IMG/VR virus record: IMGVR_UViG_3300000956_000106
Coordinates: 1-48,685 of that record
DNA: 48,685 nucleotides
Strand: one strand, 5' to 3'
Source of the DNA: a virus
The notes under the pieces are model-generated. The model was not told where the DNA came from. It saw only the letters and a list, made by a program, of their open reading frames with translations, and searched no databases. Shown one piece after another: positions 41,357 through 47,654 of this stretch (its first letter is position 1; the number at the start of each line of letters is the position of its first letter). The position numbers were made by a program, and so were the translations under genes.

Positions 41357-41578
41357 CTACTTCCCTTCGTAGGCGGCTATTGCTGCGCGGAGTTGATCTT
41401 CTGCAACTTGCGCTTCGTCAACAGCCCAGCGCGAAGTCTCGATATATGCGAGTGCCGCCTTCGCCGCCTCATACAAATCATCGGCTGATGCGTGACACGG
41501 GCAGAGTTCAATGCAAACACCTATCACCCCCGAAACTATCGGACGGCACTCCCCGCATGTCTTTGGTTGTGGTGTCAT
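41357..41578 (-). CDS. Small Cys-rich helical protein
   Basis: A 73-residue protein with four to five cysteines in the first 30 residues (CGEC, C, C-P-C), then a long Ala/Glu helix (DLYEAAKAALAYIETSRWAV and beyond). Its ATG overlaps the upstream Lar-like gene's stop as ATGA. The Cys part may bind a metal. Function unknown. Confidence 0.65.
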   Translation of the reverse strand: MTPQPKTCGECRPIVSGVIGVCIELCPCHASADDLYEAAKAALAYIETSRWAVDEAQVAEDQLRAAIAAYEGK

Positions 41579-42024
41579 TGGTCAGCCTCTAGCGATGGCA
41601 ACGGTGCGTTCGGATCGCAACGCGGATCACGCTCGAATAAGACCCCATTCGTAAAGCATGCGCAGCCGTCAACGTGGTATTGCAGCGCAGCGCGAGCGAC
41701 TTCTACGCTGCCCGGCTCGTCAAATAATGAGTAGCTTCCTGTTCGCTCAAGGTGTTCAGAGGCGTCTTTGTCGTTGAATGAAGCTATCTCCCGCAACGCT
41801 CCCTCTAGCCTCTCGATGCGCTGGGAGGTGGGGCGGGTGTTCCAGCTAGTTATCGCGTCGTTCTTGTTCTCGACTCTGACGGTAATATGCGGGATAAACA
41901 TGCAGACTTGAGCATCACATCGAATCTCAAAGATTTCTATCAAATCAGAATTGCGCCGCGTTTTAACATCAGGCGGATTACCACAGAACGGACACGGTTC
42001 CAGCTTCACTTCTACTTCAGTCAT
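41575..42024 (-). CDS. Lar-like protein with helical extension
   Basis: A 149-residue protein. Its N-terminal 65 residues are Lar-like: LEPCPFCGNPPDVKTRR, a second Cys pair region (CDAQVCMF) and AITSWNTRP. A helical part (QRIERLEGALREIASF) follows, then a Cys-containing tail. The ribosome site GGAGGAAAGCTA is part of a 22-bp repeat shared with the next gene upstream. It is one of three clear Lar-type paralogues here. Confidence 0.75.
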   Translation of the reverse strand: MTEVEVKLEPCPFCGNPPDVKTRRNSDLIEIFEIRCDAQVCMFIPHITVRVENKNDAITSWNTRPTSQRIERLEGALREIASFNDKDASEHLERTGSYSLFDEPGSVEVARAALQYHVDGCACFTNGVLFERDPRCDPNAPLPSLEADQ

Positions 42025-42220
42025 TAGCTTTCCTCCTCTGCGCCTCCCGTCGGATCTTCATTCGCTCGCGACCTTCAGGATTCATCGTTTCAAATCCAGT
42101 AGAACAAGCCCACTCTTCGTAACAGGCTTGACACTTACAGTCGTGTCCGTGTTCGCTGCTACCTTTTGGAGAAGTAACGCGCTTCATTTCTTCGTAGTAC
42201 GCTCGGTCAGCGTTAGTCAT
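42017..42220 (-). CDS. Small charged Cys-containing protein
   Basis: A 67-residue highly charged protein. A CKCQAC group in the middle, followed later by WACSTGF, may bind zinc, and the end is basic (RERMKIRREAQRRKAND). Its start region (GGAGGAAAGCTAATGACT) is identical to that of the neighbouring Lar-like gene. Function unknown. Confidence 0.65.
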   Translation of the reverse strand: MTNADRAYYEEMKRVTSPKGSSEHGHDCKCQACYEEWACSTGFETMNPEGRERMKIRREAQRRKAND

Positions 42221-42236
42221 TAGCTTTCCTCCTCTG
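42019..42236 (-). repeat. 22-bp direct repeat at two start sites
   Basis: The 22 bp at 42019-42040 and at 42215-42236 are identical. Read on the coding strand, each contains GGAGGAAAGCTAATGACT, which is the ribosome site and first codons of a gene. The copies are 196 bp apart, at the starts of two consecutive, unrelated-looking genes. They could mediate deletion or exchange of the intervening gene. Confidence 0.75.
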
Positions 42237-42525
42237 AGAGCAACCTGCGAGCTTCAGCAAGCGCATCTCTATCAACCTGCATTGAAACGTAACTGATACG
42301 CGGATCGTCAAAGTCAATCGCAGAGTTCGCGATTTCGCCCAACGCTTCCCGCAGCGCAGCCAGTTGCTTTTGGGTTGCGTCGTATGAGTTGACGGCGGTG
42401 ACAATTAGATTGTCATCATTCTTATTGAACGTACTCCCCACGAATTGCCCATCCGCACCGAAGATTTGATAACCGTCAATGCGCCACGGACGCGGTGTTA
42501 CTTCTGCTGTTGGTGTGTCAGGCAT
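42220..42525 (-). CDS. Early protein with TPRPW motif
   Basis: A 101-residue protein, starting at the ATG after GGAGTAATC. It shows T-P-R-P-W-R near the start, a YQIFGADG strand, NKNDDNLIVTAVNSYD (about residues 43-58) and a helical end. Small proteins with the TP(R/G)PW...N...IV.AVN pattern are common in phage early regions, but their role is unknown. The gene at 45683 shares this pattern, suggesting paralogy. Confidence 0.65.
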   Translation of the reverse strand: MPDTPTAEVTPRPWRIDGYQIFGADGQFVGSTFNKNDDNLIVTAVNSYDATQKQLAALREALGEIANSAIDFDDPRISYVSMQVDRDALAEARRLLSEEES

Positions 42526-42527
42526 GA

Positions 42528-42674
42528 TTACTCCGTCCATCCTCCCTCGCACTTACAACCCTCGACTTCGCAGTTGCCCCAGCCGTGTTGCTCTGGCTCG
42601 TGATCGCAAGTACAGTCTTCCATGTGAACCAAGTCCTCTGGAAGAACGTCATCATCGTCAGTTTCACTTGCCAT
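42528..42674 (-). CDS. 48-residue acidic Cys-rich protein
   Basis: A small gene read directly, below usual size cut-offs. The product is acidic (ASETDDDDVLPEDL), then Cys-rich: CTC, then HEPEQHGWGNC, and C-K-C near the end, plausibly one zinc site. The preferred start has AGAGGGGAATCA before it. Spacing to its neighbours is tight and on the same strand. Function unknown. Confidence 0.6.
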   Translation of the reverse strand: MASETDDDDVLPEDLVHMEDCTCDHEPEQHGWGNCEVEGCKCEGGWTE

Positions 42675-42704
42675 TGATTCCCCTCTCTACGCTGCCCCTG
42701 CTAA

Positions 42705-42923
42705 CTAATCGGCTGAGTCTTTCGCGTCGGTGACAATTCGCACGTCGCCATAGTGGTTAATCGTCGGCCACCACAGCCAGTCTGTTGAGCCAGAATCATC
42801 AACAAGAAGATTGCGGCCTCGCTTCTCGATTATGCGAGCGCGGCGCATCAGCGATCCGCGATTGTCCCGATGTCGCGTCCACTCAATCGTGACGGGCGGC
42901 TTGATGTCTTTAAGTGCTAACAC
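42705..42923 (-). CDS. Small basic early protein
   Basis: A 72-residue protein starting with GTG after GGAGGAGAGTGAGCA. It has a basic middle (RRARIIEKRGRNLLVDDSGS) and a Trp-rich segment (DWLWWP). It resembles a small beta-barrel in composition. No family is recognised. Confidence 0.65.
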   Translation of the reverse strand: MLALKDIKPPVTIEWTRHRDNRGSLMRRARIIEKRGRNLLVDDSGSTDWLWWPTINHYGDVRIVTDAKDSAD

Positions 42924-42926
42924 TGC

Positions 42927-43034
42927 TCACTCTCCTCCTGCTAACCCCACCGCTAAAATCGAAATTAGAATTGCCCAGGCCCAAGCCATTGCGCCTAGCG
43001 CCGCAGACTTTAATGGTTCAGTGCGAGTGGTCAT
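42927..43034 (-). CDS. 35-residue single-helix membrane protein
   Basis: A tiny gene: the product has a polar start (MTTRTEPLKSAALGA) and one clear membrane helix (about residues 15-32, AMAWAWAILISILAVGLA). A longer in-frame reading exists to 43163, but it would overlap the upstream gene. Ribosome site AAAGCGA is weak. It may be a small membrane effector, as is common in phage early regions. Confidence 0.5.
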   Translation of the reverse strand: MTTRTEPLKSAALGAMAWAWAILISILAVGLAGGE

Positions 43035-43059
43035 TGCTGATCGCTTTCGGTTATGGAAA

Positions 43060-43332
43060 CTATCCGCAGTTGCCGCATTGTGCTTTGCCGGGGCGCACAA
43101 TTTCCATTGACTGCTGTTTACATTCGGGGCAAGTAATCGACCAAGTATTGCCAAAGCCATCATCGATAGTACTGTTGCTTAAGTCGCCGAACGGCAAACC
43201 CTCCGCCGCCCGTTTTATCTGTGCAATGCCGTTAAAGAACGCGGAGATTCGCGCAGGCTCCCATTCGCGCATTTCAGCGGCGGTCACTTTAAGATCAACA
43301 TGAAGCACCGTGACGCCCATGATTTCACTCAT
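43060..43332 (-). CDS. Small protein with C-terminal zinc ribbon
   Basis: A 90-residue protein. Its N-terminal part is helical and acidic (AAEMREWEPARISAFFNGIA). The C-terminal end has CPEC and CGNCG, a one-zinc ribbon ending at the last residues. The preferred ATG has GGGGAGAGAAGAGAG upstream. A second ATG four codons in is possible. Function unknown. Confidence 0.65.
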   Translation of the reverse strand: MSEIMGVTVLHVDLKVTAAEMREWEPARISAFFNGIAQIKRAAEGLPFGDLSNSTIDDGFGNTWSITCPECKQQSMEIVRPGKAQCGNCG

Positions 43333-43372
43333 CTCTCTTCTCTCCCCTGCGCATATACGCGCTCAAAACTGG

Positions 43373-43597
43373 TTACTTAATCTCCGTGTTCATTACGGCG
43401 GCGTGTGCTGCATCTTTATCGATCATCCACGGATTGTTTGAGTCGCCTTCAACGGCCATCGTCGCTTCCGCGCAAGCGTGTCGTTGATCGCGGGCGACTT
43501 CGAGAAGCGTAAGGCGATAGTTGACAATTAGAACCGCGTGCTTCGTTCCTGCGTGTAATGTGCGCGTAAAAAGATCAACTCGTTCATCAATCGTCAT
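43373..43597 (-). CDS. Small helical early protein
   Basis: A 74-residue helical protein from the ATG after AAGGAGAGACG; the frame is open six codons further. It contains LIVNYRLTLLEVARDQRHAC and a Trp/Met motif near the end. No domain is recognised. Gaps of about 40-70 bp lie on either side, larger than usual for this operon. Confidence 0.65.
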   Translation of the reverse strand: MTIDERVDLFTRTLHAGTKHAVLIVNYRLTLLEVARDQRHACAEATMAVEGDSNNPWMIDKDAAHAAVMNTEIK

Positions 43598-43665
43598 CGT
43601 CTCTCCTTCACCCATTCATCAATTAATAAACTCCACCGCTATGCCGATCTCACGGAACTTGGCGG

Positions 43666-43902
43666 TTAGCTGGCGTTCGCGTGAAATTTAGGCCGAAGAT
43701 GTAATCCGCAACTCATTGCGGCAGACGCGGAACGGTATAGCTGTTCACAGTCATCGTCGGGACAGATATACATACCGTTAGTGCTGACACCATCGAGCGT
43801 AATGCGGCATGGTTCTCCGGCGCGCGCGTCACAGTGATCACACTGTTCCAAGAGCAAGCGGAGTCGTTGCGAGCCAGTGTTAAGTGCGACGTGGGTACTC
43901 AT
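43666..43902 (-). CDS. Cys-rich small early protein
   Basis: A 78-residue protein from the ATG after GGAGGCAGAA. CDHCDARAGEPCR resembles a short zinc-binding motif common in phage proteins. A second group (CPDDDC) follows about 20 residues later. The end is basic/His-rich. Function unknown. Confidence 0.65.
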   Translation of the reverse strand: MSTHVALNTGSQRLRLLLEQCDHCDARAGEPCRITLDGVSTNGMYICPDDDCEQLYRSASAAMSCGLHLRPKFHANAS

Positions 43903-43939
43903 TTCTGCCTCCTCCAAATCCCCTCACACGTTTGTGCGA

Positions 43940-44497
43940 TCACGATTGCGCCTCTTTTGATTTGGTGTCACGGGCGGCTTCGATTCGCTGTTTGACGCCG
44001 CGCAGTACCGCCTCAATCTCAGGGTATCCCCACGTACCGCCCTTGGATTTCAATACCGCGTCAGGGCCGGTCAGCAGCGAATCGAGCCAGCTTGTCGGAA
44101 CGAGCGCAGCGGTTTCATCGAATGCGTTACGGCGGGCGTCTTCCAGCTCACGTTCCGCTTTACGCCATCGCTGCATGTAGCCGTTACTTTCAAAGGCATG
44201 TCTGTTAGCGAGGCTTGCTGCGTAAACGATTTCTTCCCTCTGTCGCTCAATCTCCCGCTCCTGCTCCTCAATGATGGAGAGAAGGCGGTGCGCATCATCC
44301 AGTGCGGCGATGTAGAATTCCGTGTCGCCCCGGTTGTAAGAATCGAGAATCAGAATTGGTCCGCCATTACTTTCAACCCACATCCTGCCGCCACCGTGTT
44401 CGTAAATAACCCGATGCGTATTGTTGCCAGGTAGCGGCGTTGCCGCCTCAACTCGCCTCTTGATCGCCTCTAACTCTGCTCTAGTTGCGTCGTCCAT
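43940..44497 (-). CDS. Ea22-like early protein
   Basis: A 185-residue protein. Its first 75 residues match a common phage early type: ELEAIKRRVEAATPLPG, a GGRMWVESNGGPI strand, then FYIAALDDAHRLL. A long charged coiled coil (about 75-125) follows, and a basic C-terminal part. The type is often annotated as Ea22-like or simply hypothetical. No biochemical role is established. The ribosome site is GAGGTGAAGTAA. Confidence 0.65.
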   Translation of the reverse strand: MDDATRAELEAIKRRVEAATPLPGNNTHRVIYEHGGGRMWVESNGGPILILDSYNRGDTEFYIAALDDAHRLLSIIEEQEREIERQREEIVYAASLANRHAFESNGYMQRWRKAERELEDARRNAFDETAALVPTSWLDSLLTGPDAVLKSKGGTWGYPEIEAVLRGVKQRIEAARDTKSKEAQS

Positions 44498-44722
44498 TTA
44501 CTTCACCTCAAGCTTGCTTAGTAGCGCACGGGCGCGATTGCAGGAGTCCTTGTGGTCGTCTTCTTCGCCCGCATCGCACCAGCAATCGAGCAAGTGCTGA
44601 TGGCGCAATCCGGCCAGCACTTCCCGAACCTCTTGCAACTCGGCATCAATAATCGCTGGAGCAAGTTCAGGTGTGCGCCCGCCTATGACACGCTCAATCT
44701 TTTCTGCCAATTCACTTGCCAT
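44498..44722 (-). CDS. Small acidic helical protein
   Basis: A 74-residue acidic helical protein with two Cys residues spaced CWC and one more near the end. The ribosome site is GGAGGCGTGAA. Its stop is adjacent to the next ATG. No family is recognised; it could be a small binding or anti-host protein like others in this operon. Confidence 0.65.
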   Translation of the reverse strand: MASELAEKIERVIGGRTPELAPAIIDAELQEVREVLAGLRHQHLLDCWCDAGEEDDHKDSCNRARALLSKLEVK

Positions 44723-44764
44723 TTCACGCCTCCAAACTTTCAGTTAAATCCACCGCTCCGCAGT

Positions 44765-44950
44765 TCAATCATCCAACTTCTGCTCATCCATGAAGTCTTC
44801 CCACGCGCGTTGAACGTCGTCGGCAAGCTCCCACGTTAAATCTTCTCGAATGTCATCACGCAGAGCTTTGAACTTGTTTGAAGTGTTCAGCATCTCATTT
44901 GCGAAATCGTAACTGCGCGGGTCAACTAATGGTCTTTGCTTGCTCATCAT
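44765..44950 (-). CDS. Small acidic early protein
   Basis: A 61-residue acidic helical protein, with a strong AAGGAGAA ribosome site. Sequence such as LRDDIREDLTWELADDVQRA suggests two acidic helices. A second Met follows immediately, so the start may be three bases later. Its acidic character would suit a DNA mimic, but this is speculative. Confidence 0.65.
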   Translation of the reverse strand: MMSKQRPLVDPRSYDFANEMLNTSNKFKALRDDIREDLTWELADDVQRAWEDFMDEQKLDD

Positions 44951-44976
44951 TTCTCCTTTACTTGCCTGTTAATTTC

Positions 44977-45249
44977 CTAGCTTGCCGTTACATACTTCCG
45001 TCGAAACGCATTTAGCCCAACTCCATCTTCACCGAGGGCTGGGTTAGTAAGGTGCAAGTTTGCAAACCACACAACGCAAGGCGGACAATCCTCTTTGTGC
45101 GGGGCCACTGTTGCTTGGTCAGCCACGTCAAATTCGTCATAGTCGGCCTCTGTATCTGCAAGCCACGTTGAACTGCATGATTCACAGCGACGCGCCCTCT
45201 TCCCTGCTGCTTCTACTTCTCTTGAACTGAGATAGATCGTTGCGTTCAT
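44977..45249 (-). CDS. Cys-rich early protein
   Basis: A 90-residue protein with CESC and a later C-P-P-C group, likely zinc ligands, separated by an acidic stretch (ADTEADYDEFDVADQATV). The ribosome site is GAGGAGATCAA. The start overlaps the stop of the Lar/DUF551-like gene as ATGA. Function unknown. Confidence 0.65.
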   Translation of the reverse strand: MNATIYLSSREVEAAGKRARRCESCSSTWLADTEADYDEFDVADQATVAPHKEDCPPCVVWFANLHLTNPALGEDGVGLNAFRRKYVTAS

Positions 45250-45686
45250 TTGATCTCCTCTGGCTGTGAAGCAAGCGCAGGCGGGGCGGGGGTTGGAAGG
45301 TAGAGCGACGGCTGAGGGTCTAAAGGTAAGCCGCCCCTGTCGCTATCAACCCAGCCTGCAAAATGTTGCGGCGCTCCGGCTGTAACTTTCTTTAACTGCT
45401 CTTCCGTGAGATGCCATTCGGTGTAGTAACTGAACTGCTTGAATCCGTTCCAGACCAGCACTTCTGTTCCATCCTTCGGCGCACTCTCGATTGGTTGCCA
45501 CGCAGAGGCGCGAGTGTTCCAAGTCGTAGCAGCCTCAGAAATACTGCCGTGGTATTTAGTTCCGACTTCGCAGATTCCGCACTCGATCCACCAAATGGGC
45601 AACGCGCCGTGCGCCTTCGTTTCACGAACTGCTGCCGCGTTCGCACAAAACGGACAAGGCTTTAACTCAACTTCTTTACTTGTCAT
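45246..45686 (-). CDS. Lar-like and DUF551-like fusion protein
   Basis: A 146-residue protein starting at the ATG after CAGGAGGCGAA; the frame is open for 27 further codons. Residues 8-62 are Lar-like: LKPCPFCANAAAV, CGIC and AATTWNTRA. Residues about 63-130 match the DUF551 pattern: AWQPIESAPKDGTEVLVWNG, then a Trp-rich region. A Lar plus DUF551 fusion is recurrent in phage genomes. Restriction relief is known only for classical Lar. Confidence 0.75.
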   Translation of the reverse strand: MTSKEVELKPCPFCANAAAVRETKAHGALPIWWIECGICEVGTKYHGSISEAATTWNTRASAWQPIESAPKDGTEVLVWNGFKQFSYYTEWHLTEEQLKKVTAGAPQHFAGWVDSDRGGLPLDPQPSLYLPTPAPPALASQPEEIK

Positions 45687-46033
45687 TTCGCCTCCTGAGC
45701 GAGCGCAAGGGCGGCTCTTAATTTGTCCCAAGCGGTCAGGGTTGAAATTCGGCGTATGTGATCCCATGTGTCAGGAGATTCATCGCGCATTCGCCGAAAC
45801 TCGGTCAGTGCGTCTCTTGCCGCCTCTACCAGCGCATCGTGAGCATTCACCGCTCGCACAATTAGTTGGGCGTTGGCTTCAGCTTCAGGACGCTTTCGTA
45901 TCCACGCTGATTCAGGAATTGCGAGAGTTGCGGCCACGGCAGCAAGATCGTTCGCGCGCGTAATCAGTCCACCAACGCAGTCCCACGGTCGGGGCGTCGC
46001 CAACTCAACTTCATCCATGCTTTGTTTGCTCAT
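45683..46033 (-). CDS. Early protein with TPRPW motif
   Basis: A 116-residue protein from the ATG after AAGGGGAGCAAGT. It has ATPRPWDCVGG near residue 12, AEANAQLIVRAVNAHDALVEA (of which LIVRAVNAH is the key part) and a helical end. It matches the gene at 42220 in pattern and is probably a paralogue. The role is unknown. The open frame upstream overlaps another small gene and is not needed. Confidence 0.65.
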   Translation of the reverse strand: MSKQSMDEVELATPRPWDCVGGLITRANDLAAVAATLAIPESAWIRKRPEAEANAQLIVRAVNAHDALVEAARDALTEFRRMRDESPDTWDHIRRISTLTAWDKLRAALALAQEAK

Positions 46034-46053
46034 ACTTGCTCCCCTTGGAAGGG

Positions 46054-46188
46054 CTAGACTCTTACTCGCAACCTCGGACTCATCTTCTGGCCGGCCAAGG
46101 AGATCCAAAACGCACCTAAGCGTTCAACGCTTGTGACCCTCCGTGGCTTCCTGCTTCGAGCTTTCGTACCAAGTGTTTTGTGTTGCAT
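46054..46188 (-). CDS. 44-residue basic peptide
   Basis: A small gene with a strong AAGGAGACGCTAT ribosome site. The product is very basic: MQHKTLGTKARSRKPRRVTS at the start and RLRVRV at the end. No Cys is present. The highly basic character suggests nucleic-acid binding. It occupies nearly all of the otherwise empty 46034-46208 interval. Confidence 0.55.
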   Translation of the reverse strand: MQHKTLGTKARSRKPRRVTSVERLGAFWISLAGQKMSPRLRVRV

Positions 46189-46208
46189 ATAGCGTCTCCT
46201 TATGGTGG

Positions 46209-46577
46209 CTAGTTGTCCGTCTGTTTTGCTGCAACCGCTTTCGCAAGCGTCCCTTTTGGGTGATAGCTGCCAAGCGGCGATTTGTCCCATTCTTGAACGC
46301 CGAACTTTTGTGACGCCCACCTGAGAGCTTCCAGCCGGACGGGTTCTTTGTGTTCCCGGCCTCTGACGGTGAAGGTTTTGCTGCCGTGATCTTGCCAATG
46401 CCCGCTAGGGTCAACGGCCTTTCCTACGCGCCACACACTCCAATGGGCATACCGAGCCATGCGACCGTTTTCAGCCGGAGAGTACGAGACAACGAGCATC
46501 AGCCCACCAGCCGCCTTGGCAAGATCATGAGCATTGATAATGTTCATTTCGCGTAATTTGGCTTTAGTTAGTCTCAT
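46209..46577 (-). CDS. Unknown early protein
   Basis: A 122-residue basic protein without Cys clusters. It has SYSPAENGRMARYAHWSVWR and a WQDHGSKTFTVRGREHK region with aromatic and basic residues, then a helical basic end. It overlaps the preceding gene's stop as ATGA. Its composition differs from the zinc-rich neighbours. Function unknown. Confidence 0.65.
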   Translation of the reverse strand: MRLTKAKLREMNIINAHDLAKAAGGLMLVVSYSPAENGRMARYAHWSVWRVGKAVDPSGHWQDHGSKTFTVRGREHKEPVRLEALRWASQKFGVQEWDKSPLGSYHPKGTLAKAVAAKQTDN

Positions 46578-46822
46578 AGCTCAAACTCCATTTCCTCACG
46601 ATCATCCTCTGCTTGCTCTGCTGCTGCGCTTTGCTCGCAACGGGGACAGCAACCATCTACTAAGCCAGCCCCGTCAACGTCACAGTAGAGTGATGGCTCG
46701 GGCGAGTACTTGATATCTGCAAACGCCCGATAGTGATCGCCAACTTCTGTGCCGTGTGCTTCGTCGGCTGCTGCGCCGGCCGCGTATAAAGCGTGTCGTA
46801 AAAGATCGTCAATTAGGTTCAT
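46574..46822 (-). CDS. Small acidic protein with Cys pair
   Basis: An 82-residue acidic helical protein. GAGLVDGCCPRCEQ (about residues 51-64) has CCPRC, possibly half of a metal site, and the end is Glu-rich. The ATG follows GAAAGAGGCCAGCA; the frame is open 15 codons further. It overlaps the first gene of the operon as ATGA. Confidence 0.65.
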   Translation of the reverse strand: MNLIDDLLRHALYAAGAAADEAHGTEVGDHYRAFADIKYSPEPSLYCDVDGAGLVDGCCPRCEQSAAAEQAEDDREEMEFEL

Positions 46823-47082
46823 TGCTGGCCTCTTTCGTCGTCCAAATGGATCGTTGCGGCCATGCAATCACCTGAGGCGTATTCATCTGGAATTCTCGCG
46901 CACGCCGCTCCTTCTCTTGCGGTAAGCAGTGTGACGGCAGTAAGTAGCTCGCGCTGCGCGTGGAACCTATCAACCAGTGAAACGCGCCCGAGTTGGAATG
47001 TTGACATCCACGCTTTCGCTGCGGCCACCACTTCCCGCTCGGCAATCTTTACTAAATCAGTTTCAGGTATTGGTTGGGTCAT
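46819..47082 (-). CDS. First gene of early leftward operon
   Basis: An 87-residue helical protein with AEREVVAAAKAWMSTFQLGR and RFHAQRELLTAVTLLTAREG. It is the first gene after the leftward promoter at 47116-47145, and its ribosome site is AAAGGGAGACAGTCA. The earliest gene of such an operon often modifies host function or antagonises the repressor, but no motif shows that here. Confidence 0.65.
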   Translation of the reverse strand: MTQPIPETDLVKIAEREVVAAAKAWMSTFQLGRVSLVDRFHAQRELLTAVTLLTAREGAACARIPDEYASGDCMAATIHLDDERGQQ

Positions 47083-47115
47083 TGACTGTCTCCCTTTGCG
47101 GTTTCGACGGAATTA

Positions 47116-47145
47116 TTTGTACCGCGAAAGGTACGCCGGTGTCAA
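47116..47145 (-). promoter_or_regulatory. Early leftward promoter PL-like
   Basis: Reading leftward: TTGACA (47145-47140, perfect) with an 18-bp spacer, then TACAAA (47121-47116, 4 of 6; TACAAAT continues). The spacer and part of the -10 contain the 16-bp operator at 47119-47134, so a bound repressor would block polymerase. It would drive the reverse-strand cluster beginning at 47082. Confidence 0.75.
47119..47134. promoter_or_regulatory. Operator 1 (palindromic)
   Basis: GTACCGCGAAAGGTAC: the half-sites GTACC and GGTAC are perfect inverted repeats separated by GCGAAA. It is located between the -35 and -10 elements of the early leftward promoter. It matches operator 2 at 14 of 16 positions. 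It is the presumed binding site of the XRE-type protein encoded at 47258. Confidence 0.75.
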
Positions 47146-47196
47146 GATAAATCCGCTGGGTTGCATGATTTTTCTGTTACTGTTGATTCTAAAGGC

Positions 47197-47212
47197 GTTC
47201 CGCGAACGGTAC
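47197..47212. promoter_or_regulatory. Operator 2 (near-palindromic)
   Basis: GTTCCGCGAACGGTAC is identical to operator 1 at 14 of 16 bases, 78 bp away. It is followed by AAAT in the forward direction, so TACAAAT (47210-47216) could be a -10 for rightward transcription of the repressor gene, mirroring operator 1 on the other strand. A matching -35 is poor. TTGATT at 47183-47188 is 21 bp away. Confidence 0.7.
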
Positions 47213-47221
47213 AAATAGTTA

Positions 47222-47251
47222 TTGCGGCTAAAACTAAAAGCGGGTTACAGT
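47222..47251 (+). promoter_or_regulatory. Possible leaderless promoter of repressor
   Basis: TTGCGG (47222-47227), 18 bp, then TACAGT (47246-47251), and six bases later the ATG of the repressor gene. If used, the message would begin at or next to the start codon, like lambda cI from PRM. The block TACAGTAGGGGCATG resembles the TATAATTAGGGGTATG start at 13022-13037. Both hexamers are imperfect, so this is a tentative call. Confidence 0.4.
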
Positions 47252-47257
47252 AGGGGC

Positions 47258-47506
47258 ATGACGAAGGACATTCGACTGACTATTAAGCAGGCTGCGCGGA
47301 GCCGAGAGATTGAAAACCCAAGCCAACTTGCGACAGAGGCGAAGATAAGCCGCTCAATGGCGACAGCGGCATGGAATGAGACACGCGATCCCGACCTGCG
47401 CACTCTCTGGAAGATCGCGAAGGCGTTGAACTGTGATTTAAGCGATCTCGTCCGCTTTGTCGGAACGAAAAACGGGACTAAGGCTTCGCGGTCAAGCCAG
47501 TCGTAA
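47258..47506 (+). CDS. XRE-type repressor
   Basis: An 82-residue DNA-binding protein. A helix-turn-helix of the Xre/Cro class covers about residues 6-70: IKQAARSREIENPSQLATEA, then ISRSMATAAWNETRDPDLRT, then LWKIAKALNCDLSDLVRFVG. The second stretch is the likely recognition helix. There is no dimerisation/protease domain, so it is Cro-sized. It stands divergent to the early operon with two operators between, so it is probably the switch repressor. The ATG at 47258 is preferred over the upstream in-frame codon at 47222. Its end overlaps the reverse-strand peptide gene by 29 bp. Confidence 0.85.
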   Translation: MTKDIRLTIKQAARSREIENPSQLATEAKISRSMATAAWNETRDPDLRTLWKIAKALNCDLSDLVRFVGTKNGTKASRSSQS

Positions 47507-47654
47507 TCACGCTAATCAGCAATGGCGCTGAAGATGATTGTGACGAGCAGGGCGGGCTAAGAGTATCGCCACAGGGCGGGCTTAATGTATCGCCAGCGAG
47601 TGATGGGGTTGAAAGGGCAAATAAAAGCAGTAGAGAGAAGAAATAGCGTTTCAT
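47478..47654 (-). CDS. Secreted peptide precursor with GDTLSPPC repeats
   Basis: A 58-residue protein. The first 20 residues (MKRYFFSLLLLFALSTPSLA) are an ideal Sec signal peptide with SLA cleavage. The mature part starts with two tandem copies of GDTLSPPC (residues 21-28 and 29-36), then a Ser-rich linker and a hydrophobic end. The ribosome site GGAGGT lies seven bases before the ATG, which is the best in the region. The two repeats differ at four bases, all synonymous, so the peptide sequence is under selection. It runs antisense to the repressor's end, and its start overlaps that of the TPR gene. A secreted signal peptide is plausible; an envelope-stress or toxic peptide is an alternative. 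Confidence 0.75.
   Translation of the reverse strand: MKRYFFSLLLLFALSTPSLAGDTLSPPCGDTLSPPCSSQSSSAPLLISVITTGLTAKP
47548..47595. repeat. Tandem 24-bp repeat with only synonymous changes
   Basis: Two adjacent 24-bp units inside the peptide gene encode the same octapeptide GDTLSPPC. On the coding strand the codons differ at Thr (ACA/ACT), Leu (TTA/CTT) and Cys (TGT/TGC), four base changes in total, with no amino acid change. The divergence shows the duplication is not very recent. Confidence 0.85.

Noticed and set aside
36866-47082. Forward-strand frames across the early region
   Set aside because: Many exceed 60 codons, but none has a consistent ribosome site. The reverse frames show zinc motifs, strong ribosome sites and ATGA overlaps.
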